DNA from: Pectinophora gossypiella
Taxonomy: Eukaryota; Arthropoda; Insecta; Lepidoptera; Gelechiidae
Direction: 5' to 3'
NCBI RefSeq assembly: GCF_024362695.1
Contig: NC_065429.1
Span: forward strand, 5,426,501-5,490,500
DNA: 64,000 nucleotides
This document shows, piece by piece, positions 28,161-38,270 of the stretch. Made by a program: the position numbers and the translations under genes. Below the pieces are notes generated by a model. That model searched no databases and was not told where the DNA came from. It worked only from the letters and a program-made list of their open reading frames with translations. The first letter of the stretch is position 1, and every line of letters begins with the position of its first letter.

Positions 28161-29872
28161 GGTTATGGTTTCGTACTGTGGTCAAACCCAAGGCCTCAGT
28201 CTTATAGATTTTGCCGTCCACTTAAAATACAATATCGTACAGAGTCCACAGCTTTAATATTCGACGAAAAAAATAGAGTTGAGGGGGAAATAAAGGATCT
28301 CACTACCATTTACGCCGAAATAAGTGTAGGAAATAATGTATTTGGTGATCCAAAATTATATTTAACTCTTATTGATGGAAAAGTATTTAATGTCATTACT
28401 GAAACCAGTTCGCAGTTACGATGCGCATGTTGTGGTGCTACATGCACGGAATTTAACAACCTTGACAATATTTCCCGTAGACCAGTTAACCCAGAAACGT
28501 TGCTTCACGGACTGAGCCCCTTGCATGCATGGATTAGGATATTTGAGTTCTTACTTCATTTAGGGTATAAAAACGATCCCGCAGTACAAACATGGAGAGT
28601 ACCAAAAAAATCTATTAAAAGTAAGATTGTAGAAGAGCGGAAGAAAAATATCCAAAATGAAATAAGAACACAAATGGGTTTGTTAGTAGATGTTGTTCGT
28701 CCAAATTCTGGAACAACTAACGATGGCAATACAGCTCGTAAGGCGCTATCTGATTCACATCGTAAAACCTTAGCAAACATCCTAAGTATAGAGCAATGGC
28801 TAGTAGATGATTTGCACACAATATTGGTAGTGTTATCATGTGGCTTAGATATCGATGCCGATAAATTCCACGAATTCTGTGCAACACTAGCTGCAAAATA
28901 CGTGGAAAAATACAGTTGGTGTTATATGTCGGTCACATTGCATAAGATATTAGCTCACGGGAGCGAAATTATAAAAGCAAATACCTTACCAATAGTATGC
29001 TTTCTGAGCAGGCTGGAGAATCCCGCAACAAGTTAATCCCGCAACAAATAGCGATCGGCACATTGTTAATACCAGGAATAAAAATAAACTTGCTTTACAA
29101 GTCAGTCGATTACATAAGATTACTAAATATTTTAAGGGGCAATGTATACGTTTTTACAATAAGATTCCCATTGACATTCAGAATTTACCTTTCAACTGTT
29201 TTAAGACAGTAGTTAAACAAAAACTTTACAAAAAAGGTTATTATAAAGTTAGTGATTATTTAGAAGATATGAATGCATGGGATTAACTGTCTGAGAACTG
29301 ATATTAGGCAGCTAAATTACTCAATTGTATACCAATATTTTGTTTATTTTTATTTTTTAAAGAACGTCTAGGGCCCTGTGCCGAGGTTTTTCTTGCAGCT
29401 TCTTTTCCCCGGCTATACAGGTTGTGAGAAGCTGCAGTAGTTTTAGGCGGTTGAGACGTTCGTTATGTAAAATTGACGATTCAAAGTGTAACTATGTTAC
29501 CTACTGAATAAAGATATTTTTGAATTTGAATTTGTATTTGAGTTCTGGCGGTATGACCGTGAACATCACACAAGAAAAATGGACCGAAAATCAACAATTA
29601 TTGACCTTTTCCACCGCGCTTTAGAATCGTCCTATCCGTTTCTTTCAATAAGCTCGCTGAATATACATAACAAAAAACACAAACCTTTATTTCTTTCTGA
29701 TAAAGTTGTTAATCTTTTAAAACCAACAGAAAATACACGGATTGATGACGACCTACAAAATGCTTTAGCAGAAACCATTAACCTTGATAATAGTGTACAA
29801 AATGTAAATTTAAAAACTGAAATGAAATTATATTCCTTATATTCCTTTAAAATGAAGTTGCAATTATATTAA
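28161..29872 (+). pseudogene. Transib/RAG1-like transposase, C-terminal part, broken
   Basis: The frame from 28161 gives NPRPQSYRFCRPLK, IDGKVFNVITETSS, a Cys-pair segment (LRCACCGATCTEFNN), LSPLHAWIRIFEFLLHLGYK, NDGNTARKALSD and SVTLHKILAHGSEII. Near 28997 a one-base shift moves to the frame with LSEQAGESRNK. After the LINE the third frame resumes with EFWRYDREHHTRKMDRKS at 29540 and stops at 29872. The order NDGNTAR / HKxLxHGxEII / SExxxESxNK parallels the RAG1 core (NGNFARK, HKTLAHVPEII, SEGNESGNK), where the last motif holds the third catalytic acid. The part with the first catalytic Asp is absent. The position matching RAG1's second Asp reads LHAW here, so I could not assign it. It is a dead gene. 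Confidence 0.75.
29033..29536 (+). mobile_element. CR1-like LINE 3' end inside the transposase
   Basis: The 5' part (29048-29285) encodes the last residues of a CR1-type ORF2: NTRNKNKLAL, FYNKIPIDIQNLPFNCFK and YKVSDYLEDMNAWD before TAA. The 3'-UTR is shared with 17274-17497 and ends in a (GAATTT)n tail. It separates the RNK and EFWRYD parts of the transposase. A 13-bp phrase, AATCCCGCAACAA, is doubled at the 5' junction (29019-29031 and 29035-29047). Confidence 0.8.
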
Positions 29873-30594
29873 AATGGCTTATATTGTTATAGAACTATTA
29901 AACCTATGCCAATCGATAGAAAATATTAATATAAACAACAAATGTTCTTTGACAAAATGTCGTAAATGTTATACTTTCTGAGTTATTTCCGTTTGAAACA
30001 CTAAACAATTTTTTTTCTTCATTTATACATTGCAAGTTTAGGTATGAGTAGCTTCACACAAAAAAGGTCGACGTCTTTTATTTAATAAGTAATAGACAAA
30101 CTACGACATTAAATACATTTAAGTAGGTAGCTTTATATTTTTAGTTACTTAATATGTGTCAACCCTATTTCCATAGAAAATTAAGAAATCCTTAGAAACG
30201 TAATATCTCCGAAGTCTAACTAGTTAGGTGAGCAATTTTTTGTGATATTATTAAGATATATTTTCCTAATGTTTGAAGCATTAAATTAACTGCTAAATCG
30301 AAGACACTCAAGAGAAATAACGGTTTTTCTGAAAAACACTTAAACTGCAATATTTATTTCTATGTAGTACGTACAAAGCTGTAATTTTGTGCATAGGTAT
30401 ATTTCAGGGTATTACATTATAAAAAAATTACAATGTGTAAATAACATTATTAGTTTTGAAGTAATTAACAATACCTATTTTTGATGACGTCAGCAAATAT
30501 TTATATACCTCTATAACTGATACACATAGCCCCATGGTTACTTCCCCGAAGTTTTAGTCCTATCCTAGACCTATCGATTAGAAATCTTAGATAA

Positions 30595-30629
30595 ACATGT
30601 CCGAAATCGACCCTAAATTTCACACTGTG
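30595..30629 (-). repeat. Transib right terminal inverted repeat
   Basis: Read inward on the minus strand it begins CACAGTGTGAAATTTAGGGT and ends CGGACATGT, matching the left end. Confidence 0.85.
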
Positions 30630-30634
30630 CTCTG

Positions 30635-30905
30635 TGATCTCGTGGTTAGAGAGTTGGTCTCTCGATCTTGCGAGGTCCCGGGTTCGATTCCCGGTAGGGA
30701 CATGTGATATTTAATTAGTAGCTAGTTTAGTTAGCAGATCACTCGATTGTCCGAAAGTAAGATGGTCCGTGCTTCAGACTAAGCAGTTGGTCCTGAGTCC
30801 TGAGATGTGTAGTCGTTACATGAGCCATGTCAGGGGCCTTTGGCGGCTCAATAGTAACCCTGAGACCAGGATGAGGTTGGTACTCCACCTCACAACCCAC
30901 ACAAA
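30635..30905 (+). mobile_element. SINE B-related copy
   Basis: The tRNA-like head (CTCGTGGTTAGAGAGTTGG, box B GGTTCGATTCC) is followed by a shortened body and the SINE B 3' part GTCAGGGGCCTTTGGCGGCT. Confidence 0.65.
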
Positions 30906-31077
30906 ACGTACAAGAGGCGTTCTTTTTGCTAAGTAGCAATAACTTTTCCTATGTGTATTTTATTTTGTGTTTGTGATGCACCATAAGAAATAAATAGTAG
31001 CAATATCTACCACTTAAACTATAAACTAGGGGTATTGCATATCATACCTTGAGCGGAAGCAGTGAAAACGACGACTA

Positions 31078-31222
31078 CAGTCACGAGCATTAATATGTAT
31101 ACACTTTGGTACCATGTCACATTAACTTTTTTGACAAATTGAACTGTAAATCTCACTAAATGTCAAATATGTTAGTGCGACAGAGTCCTAAAGTGGGTAC
31201 ATTATATTGCTCATGACTGTAC
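31078..31222. mobile_element. MITE E
   Basis: A complete copy with ends CAGTCACGAGCATTAATATG and ATATTGCTCATGACTGTAC. Confidence 0.7.
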
Positions 31223-31679
31223 GTTTAAGTCTTAAACAGTGGCTAGCTTCGGTACTGTATATTATTTATTACAATTTATTATTTTTAAATGACATTATTT
31301 TTTAAATTACAATTTATTATTTATTAATTTATTATTTATTACATGTTAAAGCTTTTTCAGAGAATAAAAACTTTTATTAATATTATTTATTTTGTAAAGC
31401 AATTTTGTTTTTTAACTAATCTAAATAAATAAAAGTTCTTTTTTACTAATTGTTTTATTTTATTGACTCTTATACTAAAAGACCTAAAGAAAATATTTTG
31501 CAGATAAATTCGGGTAACTAGATGTAGGCTCCTTGCCAACCCAGTCAAATGTACATTACGATAAAATTTGAAGTATTATTTTTTATATTTACCGATGGTT
31601 GTTCAACATAATTATAAATACTAGAAAAAAAACTGATTAAGCAATATTACTTCATAAAAAGAAAATATATTAGGCTACT
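31223..31679. other. AT-rich spacer, no gene seen
   Basis: Tracts of TTTATTA-type sequence with no recognised feature. Confidence 0.5.
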
Positions 31680-33242
31680 TGAAAACCTAGTCAAATGAGA
31701 TACTTTTTACGAAACGTCAAAACGAGGTTTCTCGGGAGTTTGTATGGAAATACTGTCCTGTGACGTCATCAATAAAAGCGGTCAAACGTCGTACTCATTG
31801 TTACTTAATTCAAAAATAAAATTCGAAAATAAGTCGAAATGTAAAATGACAATGGGCACTTTTGTATGAAACTTGGTCCAAGAACCTCCACTGATGAGAC
31901 TTATATGTAATGAAAGCTTATGCTTTCCCTATGATTCTGGCAAAGTTCTATCAGATTCTGTCCCGGGGTTCTTTTTTTACGGCCATGTTTGTCCTGGCTA
32001 AAAATGTGATAAAATACAGTGGGAGCTAAAATCGGCTCAAGATTTGTTGCTGGATAACTAAGTCTACATAAATAATTATGTATCATATTGTATATCATTT
32101 TAAAGAGGATCTTTTCCAGAATCCGAAAAATAAAAAAAAAACAAAAAAAGTCTTTATGTAAGCGAATTATAGTCAATTTACATCTGCAGCGCCATTGTTT
32201 CTCGGTAGCTAAGTTCAAGTTTCATGCCTTTTACCCCTTCCAAAAGTATCTTACCGATTTTTTTATATTGCTTCCTGAATTTGATCTGAGTGATAATAAC
32301 AAGAAAAATAAATAGACACCTCTCCGATAGAGACCGCCTAAGCTATTGCCTATTGCAAGAAATCGTCATCATTAGCAAGTCATTTACGGTATTGCATATA
32401 AGCTTATCAGCAACTTGTTAGTAGTATAATAGTTTTTCGACAACAAATCCTGAGGTGATTTTGCACTCCACTACTGTACACTTAGGACAAACATGGCCGT
32501 AAAAAAGCCCTAGGACAGAGTTTGATAGAACTTTGCCAGAATCATAGGACAAGTATAAGCTATCATTACAATACATGCAAGTCTCACCAGTGGAGGTTCT
32601 TGGACCAAGTTCCAAGTTGCTGATAAGCTTATATGCAATACCGTAATGACTTGCTAATGATGACGATTTCTTGCAATAGACAATAGCTTAGGCGGTCTCT
32701 ATCGGAGAGGTGTCTATTTATTTTTCTTGTTATTATCACTCAGATCAAATTCAGGAAGCAATATAAAAAAATCGGTAAGATACTTTTGGAAGGGGTAAAA
32801 GGCATGAAACTTGAACTTAGCTACCGAGAAACAATGGCGCTGCAGATGTAAATTGACTATAATTCGCTTACATAAAGACTTTTTTTGTTTTTTTTTATTT
32901 TTCGGATTCTGGAAAAGATCCTCTTTAAAATGATATACAATATGATACATAATTATTTATGTAGACTTAGTTATCCAGCAACAAATCGTGAGCCGATTTT
33001 AGCTTCCACTGTATTTTATCACACTTTTAGCCAGGACAAACATGGCCGTAAAAAAAGAACCCCGGGACAGAATCTGATAGAACTTTGCCAGATTCATAGG
33101 GAAAGCATAAGCTTTCATTGCATATAAGTCTCATCAGTGGAGGTTCTTGGACCAGATTCGCCCATTCTCCTTTGATTGATTTTTGATCATCTTAGACTGG
33201 CTTCTATTTCTAGATTAGCATTTTATAATTTATCTTTGACCC
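31680..33242. repeat. Repeat H, split by foldback element
   Basis: The halves at 31680-31848 and 33174-33242 together match 5932-6240. The break lies between ...GTAAAATGA and ...GATCATCTTAGACTGG. Confidence 0.7.
31849..33173. mobile_element. Foldback element with ~570-bp inverted arms
   Basis: The left arm (about 31855-32412) and right arm (about 32608-33165) are near-perfect reverse complements. Both ends carry GGTCCAAGAACCTCCACTG. The centre (32420-32607) is not simple spacer: it is a diverged extra copy of the terminal ~190 bp in the same orientation as the right arm (AACATGGCCGTAAAAAA, AGTGGAGGTTCTTGGACCA). The short mirrored frames in the arms show no known domain. Repeat H gives the empty site. 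Superfamily unknown. Confidence 0.75.
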
Positions 33243-33251
33243 TATTATACA

Positions 33252-33452
33252 CGGCAGCCTCCGTGGTCTAGTGGTTAGAGCGTTCGCGAGCGTCCGGGTT
33301 CGATTCCCGAAAGGAACATTGTCGCAATCACTGTGAGACTGCCCTTTGTTTGGTAAGGACATTGCAGGCTTGAATCACCTGACTGTCTGAAAAAGTAAGA
33401 AGATTCCGTGCTTCGGAGGGCACGTTAAGACGTTGGTCCCAGCTGGGGTAAA
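33252..33452 (+). mobile_element. SINE C, 5' part
   Basis: The head GCCTCCGTGGTCTAGTGGTT is followed by box B GGTTCGATTCC, GAGACTGCCCTTTGTTTGGT and the shared core ACGTTAAGACGTTGGTCCC. It is truncated after the core. Confidence 0.75.
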
Positions 33453-33507
33453 AATACCACAAAATAAACGAATAAAGTAAAAAAGTCTATATACTTCTCT
33501 ATGGTAT

Positions 33508-33775
33508 ACAGGGTGTTAGTGACATTGTAACAAAGACTTTGATATGTGATTCTGAATCGATATCAAGCGGAATTTTGCCACTTGATACTAACTCAGAATC
33601 ATGGTGTGAATTATCATCATCTCCCGTTTTTCACAGGGTCCGCTTACCTAACCTGCAGATTTGACAGGTCCGGTTTTTTACAAAAGCGATTGTCATTCTG
33701 ACCTTCCAACCCGCGAAGGGAAAACCACCATGGTCTGAATCATCCCCTCAGTATTTGGTACGATGTCATTCATCA
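33508..33775. mobile_element. MITE D with SINE D fragment inside
   Basis: MITE D ends at both sides (ACAGGGTGTTAGTGACATTG and TCCCCTCAGTATTTGGTACG). A minus-strand SINE D 3' part (33618-33738) lies between. Confidence 0.65.
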
Positions 33776-33777
33776 TC

Positions 33778-33930
33778 AATTTAAGAGCCACGCTCTTGTC
33801 GGTGCAGCATTTTCCATTCCAGTCTATCAAAGGCCAATTCCTTGACTTCCCTATAGACGACGTTAACCTTTTCTTTAATCTGTTCCATGTAAGCTCTTCT
33901 TGGTCTTCCCCTTCCTGACACTAACGATGT
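33778..33930 (-). mobile_element. RTE-like LINE, 3' coding end
   Basis: The minus-strand translation has GRGRPRRAYMEQIKEKVN and ELAFDRLEWKMLHRQERGS before the stop. Confidence 0.7.
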
Positions 33931-33989
33931 CACTAACAAACACCCTGTATTTTGGTTTTGTCTTTTCCGCCTATTTATCATTGTCACCT

Positions 33990-34090
33990 TGACTTTTTTT
34001 TTTGACGTGACTTATTGTAGATTTGCCGCAGATGGCATTAACTACTTGGCCGGACAAATGGGGAGCGCTGAAGGCTCTCACCCGGTTCAC
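33990..34090 (-). mobile_element. Jockey LINE 3' tail
   Basis: T-run then GACGTGACTTATTGTAGATT to GGCTCTCACCCGG; the minus-strand 3' end. Confidence 0.7.
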
Positions 34091-34164
34091 CTTGACTGCA
34101 AACTCCATCACTGAACTCTGTAAAACAAATAAAAAAATATACCTTCAGTAAGTCACTGTGATGC

Positions 34165-34245
34165 TGTGGCACAACGGCTTGCTTCTCATCGGGGATAACC
34201 GGTTCGAAACCTGGTATCTACCGGACTTGCACCAATGAGTTACCT
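34165..34245 (+). mobile_element. SINE E-like head
   Basis: GCTGTGGCACAACGGCTTGC, box B CCGGTTCGAAACC and CACCAATGAGTTA match the start of SINE E; the body is missing. Confidence 0.5.
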
Positions 34246-34534
34246 ACCTATTATAGTTGGCTCGACGTCAAAATTTAATAACATTTGTTGGCAACCCCAG
34301 CTTCGAAATACTTATTTTGAAGAAACGGAAGGACAACAGCGCCACCTGGTGCTGTCAATGAAACTATACCTGCATAAATATCGTGTGCAACCACGAGCGC
34401 ACCCATTATTTTTCCGATTTTTGAACTGTAAAGTTTGAGTCTTAAAATAAAAGTCTTTACTTATAACTAAATTCATTTATTGTCGTCCAGGTTAGGGAAA
34501 ATAAGTTTTCACATTCAACCATAGAATTGAGCCG

Positions 34535-34845
34535 TGCTATCCCAATTGGTAGAACGCTTGCCTCTCACTTTGAGGTCGCAGGATCGAGTTCAGTACAAGC
34601 CTAAACATGATTGTCGAATTCATATTTGAATTATAAATGATTATCACGTGTTCAGCGGTGAAGGAAAACATCGTGAGGAACCCCACATTCTTCAGACTTA
34701 ACCTGTATTGGGCTGGTTTTCCCTTCGCGGGTTGGAAGGTTAGACTGGCAGTCGCTTCTGTAAAAAACCAGTGAAATCTTCAGGTTAGGTAAGCGGACCC
34801 TGTGGACAACGGGATAATGCTAGGAAGACGATGAACAGTAGCAAT
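34535..34845 (+). mobile_element. SINE D, near full length
   Basis: The tRNA-like head (TTGGTAGAACGCTTGCCTCT, box B region GGTCGCAGGATCGAG) is followed by CAGCGGTGAAGGAAAACATC, GGTTTTCCCTTCGCGGGTTG and GGGATAATGCTAGGAAGA. Other copies are at 14500, 20030, 33618, 49765 and 63738. Confidence 0.75.
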
Positions 34846-35123
34846 ACCTGATGTGAGAAATGGGCAGTTTTTAAATTGTGATACTGTTTTAATCTTAAGT
34901 ACTTATTAGTAGTTTATTTACATAATGCTTTTGTTGTTAAATTTTTATCAACTATTGGATGTTTTAAATTTTATTTTCACTATGAAATGACCTGTTTTTA
35001 GAAGAAATAGAAGCTCTACGTTGTCTAACCTAAGATATACTTAAAATAATATTCCAATAAATAAAAAAAAATAATAATAAATAATATTTAAATCTGTAAT
35101 TTTTTTGTGGTGAGATAAAATAC

Positions 35124-35456
35124 TTAATCATTTTTATTTATTAGGGAGAATATCAAAATGTCAAGTTTGGTGGCGAACTTTTTCATTTTATTTTTAATAA
35201 TATGATAATTCGCCACCAAACTTGGCACATTTTGATATTCACCCACTTCATTATGGTTCACGACATACCCATTCCAAGTGTTGTAGATCTCGTTAAAGAA
35301 GTCGGAGACCCGTTTGCGGCCCGTCCTGGCGACCTGCGGCCCGTCCCCGGCCACGTTCACATTGTCCCCGGCAGTGGCTGTGGTGCTGGCCAGACTGTCC
35401 ATGATAGATATTGTGCCGTCGATCGGAACACACTCCCCAGTGCATTTGTTCTCAAC
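35124..35456 (-). CDS. Unknown gene, exon 2
   Basis: 110 codons plus stop. The acceptor AAG lies at 35457-35459 after a T-rich tract. Confidence 0.5.
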   Translation of the reverse strand, partial: VENKCTGECVPIDGTISIMDSLASTTATAGDNVNVAGDGPQVARTGRKRVSDFFNEIYNTWNGYVVNHNEVGEYQNVPSLVANYHIIKNKMKKFATKLDILIFSLINKND

Positions 35457-37116
35457 CTTGTAAAAGAAAAAACTATAGTTAATTGTTGTAGTTGTGTAGG
35501 GCGGTGAAGCCGCAGGGAGGGAGCGTTATAATGGAAACGTAATTTCACATGATTACACGGATTTATTTTGATTGTAAAAACAATAGGAAATTAATGTGCC
35601 ATGCCTAGTGCAGTTGACAATAGAGAGAGAGGAATGACATTTGACAATGACATTAGCTGTCAGTGTTGCATGACGTAAAATATGACATTAATTATTAACA
35701 CTTTAGCTGCTAGACCCATGTGACAAATATGACCATTTGGAACCTCGAGGCGCGGTACGCACACGCGTAGCTATCGCGAAAGCTGTACCAACGAATGTGC
35801 TACCAACACGCCAACTGAGTCTCGCTGTCCACACGAATGTGCGCACCGGTAACGCGAAGTGCGTTCATACAATGCATCGACGGACCGGCCGACGCGCCAC
35901 GCCGATCCTAGCAATCTCGATACATAAACTGCCTATATACGTCCCACTGCTGGGCACAAGCCTCCCCTCAATCAACCGGAGGGGGTATGGAGCATACTCC
36001 ACCACGCTGCTCCACTGCGGGTTGGTGGAGGTGTTTTTACGGCTAATAGCCGGGACCAACGGCTTAACGTGCCTTCCGAAGCACGGAATCATCTTACTTT
36101 TTCGAACAATCAGGTGATTCAAGCCTGAAAAGTCCTTACCAAACAAAGGACAGTCTCACAAAGTGATTTCGACAATGACCCCATCGGGAATCGAACCTGG
36201 ACCTCTAGATCGTGAGCCTAACGCTCTAACCACTAGACCACGAAGGCTGTTGTGTGTTAGGCAATCTCGATACAATAGTAGGTAGGTAGATCCAAATCAC
36301 TATTTTGCCGCCAGCTAACGGCACACTCCGAACATTTCATACAAATCGTTGTTTTACACAGACACTACACATTGACGCTATGGTACACGCGCATCTGTGT
36401 GTGTGACGTCTGACGCCATACGATTGAAGACTAAAGTAAGACCGAGGGGGTGAGGTAAACCTAGCTCAGCCGCTGGTGGGGAGCGGAGAGTTGCCGTGCT
36501 ATACGTAGTGTTGTTCGTTATTCTATTCTAATTCGTTAAGCTTGCTGCGTTCCGTCTGTGCGCGGGTTCTGGGCGAGCTCCATCTTAGGCCTCGTCAATG
36601 CCTTCGGGCAAGTCTGGGGCCAAGAGCAAACCCATCAAAGGTAAAAAAATGGTGCAAAATGATTTAACATACCTTAACCTCTTCTTCGCCGTCGCTCTCT
36701 TCATTATTCCTTCTAGATTTTGACTTTTTGAACAGCATTTTGATTTTATTCTTCTTGTTTCTAACTCTTGATGGACAGCCTAAATACGGGTCCACAATTG
36801 GAGTTTCCGGTACTTCTAAACAGTCAAATGCTAATGGAGAAGGTATCTCCTCTTCAATAGAAGCCACGGAAGATATTCTTGGTATGTTAAACAGTATTCT
36901 TTTCTTGCTTATCTGTCGGCTCCTGTGAGTTCTACACACTTTCTTAGGCACAGGTATGCAGCACGTATATTTGACAGCCAAAAGTATCTTATTGTAAAAA
37001 TCTTCCAAGATTCTCGTGAACCATTCTGGTTGGTTTATATCGGAACTCTTCGATTTGGATTTTTTGAAAGTCGACGTGCTAGATGGCCGGTAAAGCGGAC
37101 TATAATTCATAAACAT
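35124..37116 (-). CDS. Unknown two-exon gene, 258 residues
   Basis: Exon 1 (37116-36673) starts at an ATG in a good context (AAAGATG) and ends EEEVK at a GTATGT donor. Exon 2 (35456-35124) starts after TTTTACAAG and stays in phase 0, giving 258 residues. I do not recognise the protein. Residues 12-25 are Ser/Lys-rich. A hydrophobic or amphipathic stretch with CC lies at about 39-58 (FYNKILLAVKYTCC), followed by a basic region. A Lys/Arg then acidic tract (SKSRRNNEESDGEEE) falls around 134-146. Exon 2 adds CTGECVP and GRKRVSDFFNEIYNTWN. There is no signal peptide. The last ~38 codons lie in a DNA hairpin (35146-35243), and a minus-strand AATAAA overlaps the stop region. The intron carries SINE C and repeat K. 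The true C-terminus is therefore uncertain. Confidence 0.55.
35146..35243. repeat. 33-bp-arm hairpin in last exon
   Basis: GAATATCAAAATGTCAAGTT... (35146-35177) pairs with 35209-35243, apart from a 2-nt indel and about one mismatch, around a loop of about 31 nt. It may be a small MITE. Confidence 0.75.
35923..36252 (-). mobile_element. SINE C, full length, in intron of unknown gene
   Basis: Minus-strand head with box B GGTTCGATTCC (36180-36200), the shared core, and the 3' part GGAGGGGGTATGGAGCATAC to ACGTATATAGGC. Confidence 0.8.
36325..36535 (+). repeat. Repeat K
   Basis: CTCCGAACATTTCATACAAA, TCTGTGTGTGTGACGTCTGA, CTAAAGTAAGACCGAGGGGG and CTATACGTAGTGTTGTTCG; shared with 19499-19700 and, inverted, 37825-38000. 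Confidence 0.6.
36673..37116 (-). CDS. Unknown gene, exon 1
   Basis: 148 codons from ATG (37114-37116) to the GTATGT donor at 36672. Confidence 0.55.
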
Positions 37117-37477
37117 CTTTCGACGTTTGATTTGTCATGATGTTGTTTAAAATATCGCTTTTCAAGGGTTTATTTAATTGATGAAGTTGCCCATAGACCT
37201 TAACCCACAAAAGTTTTACAAAGAATTACTTTCGTTAGATATTGTTTTCGGAATATGTACTTATATAAGTGTTACATGAATATTTTGCGGATAGATATTG
37301 GTGGTTAGAAATAGTGTAAAACACGAAAGATTTTTACTATTCGATTGTAACCATGATTGACGGATTAATAATGACTTTAATGACAGATTTCATTTTTAAT
37401 TCCTTAGGTTGAAAAAGAGGTTAAAAGAAGAAGATTACTTATCTAAGTAGTTATAGCTTCTATCCCTGTTCTGAGTC

Positions 37478-38060
37478 CGAATAAAAACAAAAAACGTCAC
37501 ACACACAGATGCGCGTGTACGATAACGTCAATGTGTAGTGTCTGTGTAAAACGAGGTTGTTTGTTAGAAGTGTCCGGGGTGTGACATAAGGTTCATTATA
37601 TCCATCTTCGGACTTCGTATCAACAGTGACTGCAAGTTTGACTGTTGTGCCTGTGCTCATCCTTTAAGGGATTACGGGCGTGAGTTTATGTACATATGGG
37701 TAGGACAGGTACATAAAAATGCTCGTACCGACCCCGCCGGCGAAGTCGACGATACATCGCTATCGACCCACTAAGGTCGATTAATTCTTTCAAATACAAT
37801 CCTCTCAGACGACGCCCTGAGCCGACGCACACATATGGAACGGCAACTCTCCGCTCCCCACCAGCGTCTGAGCTAGGTTTACCTCACCCCCTCTAGAACA
37901 TAGTGAATCGTATGGCGTCAGACGTCACACACACAGATGCGCGTGTACGATAACATCAATGTTTGGTGTCTGTGTAAAACGAGGTTGTTGTCTTCAATTT
38001 TTGTACCGGGTGAGAGCCCTCAGTCCCCATGAGGCAAAACCACAATAAGTCACGGCAAAA
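37478..38060 (-). repeat. Mosaic of repeat K, repeat J and Jockey LINE pieces
   Basis: 37478-37580 and 37825-38000 are inverted repeat K. 37565-37690 is inverted repeat J (CGTATCAACAGTGACTGCAA). 37726-37825 and 38005-38060 are plus-strand Jockey LINE pieces (ACCGACCCCGCCGGCGAAG; GTACCGGGTGAGAGCCCTC). Confidence 0.55.
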
Positions 38061-38164
38061 AACACCCGCCAAGTACGAATCGGACTTGCGCACGAAGGGT
38101 TCCGTACCAACGACTAGGTAAACAACTAGGTATTGATTATAGAGCATAAAAGGGCAAAAAAATC

Positions 38165-38270
38165 AATTGTATCTTCTTCTTATCGTGTGGGTGGAATACC
38201 AGCCTCATCAACCCTGGTGTCAGGGTTATGATTGAGACGCCAAAAGCCCCTGACACACGATAGAAGAAGA
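38165..38270 (-). mobile_element. SINE B, 3' end only
   Basis: TCTTCTTATCGTGTGGGTGG through CAGGGTTATGATTGAGACGC. Confidence 0.65.

Larger units (their letters stand above)
27585..30629 (+). mobile_element. Transib-like (RAG1-related) DNA transposon
   Basis: The element is bounded by inverted ends of about 33 bp that both start with CACAGTG. Left is 27585-27616 and right is 30595-30629, matching apart from one 3-bp indel and one or two substitutions. It is flanked by the 5-bp duplication CTCTG. CACAGTG is the consensus heptamer of V(D)J recombination signals, and 5-bp GC-rich duplications with such ends are known features of the Transib superfamily. Inside is the C-terminal part of a RAG1/Transib-type transposase (28161-29872), broken by a frameshift and by a LINE (29033-29536). 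No first catalytic-Asp region is seen, so this copy is internally deleted and cannot move by itself. Confidence 0.85.

Noticed and set aside
28556..28819. Minus-strand frame across the transposase
   Set aside because: It is a shadow of the plus-strand transposase frame, which carries the conserved motifs.
30635..30710. tRNA gene candidate with a good box B
   Set aside because: The box is part of a SINE copy whose body and tail follow directly, and no proper acceptor stem was found.
32088..33127. Mirrored 75-105-residue frames in the foldback arms
   Set aside because: They occur in pairs only because the arms are inverted copies. No known domain, and composition is Lys/Phe-rich low complexity.
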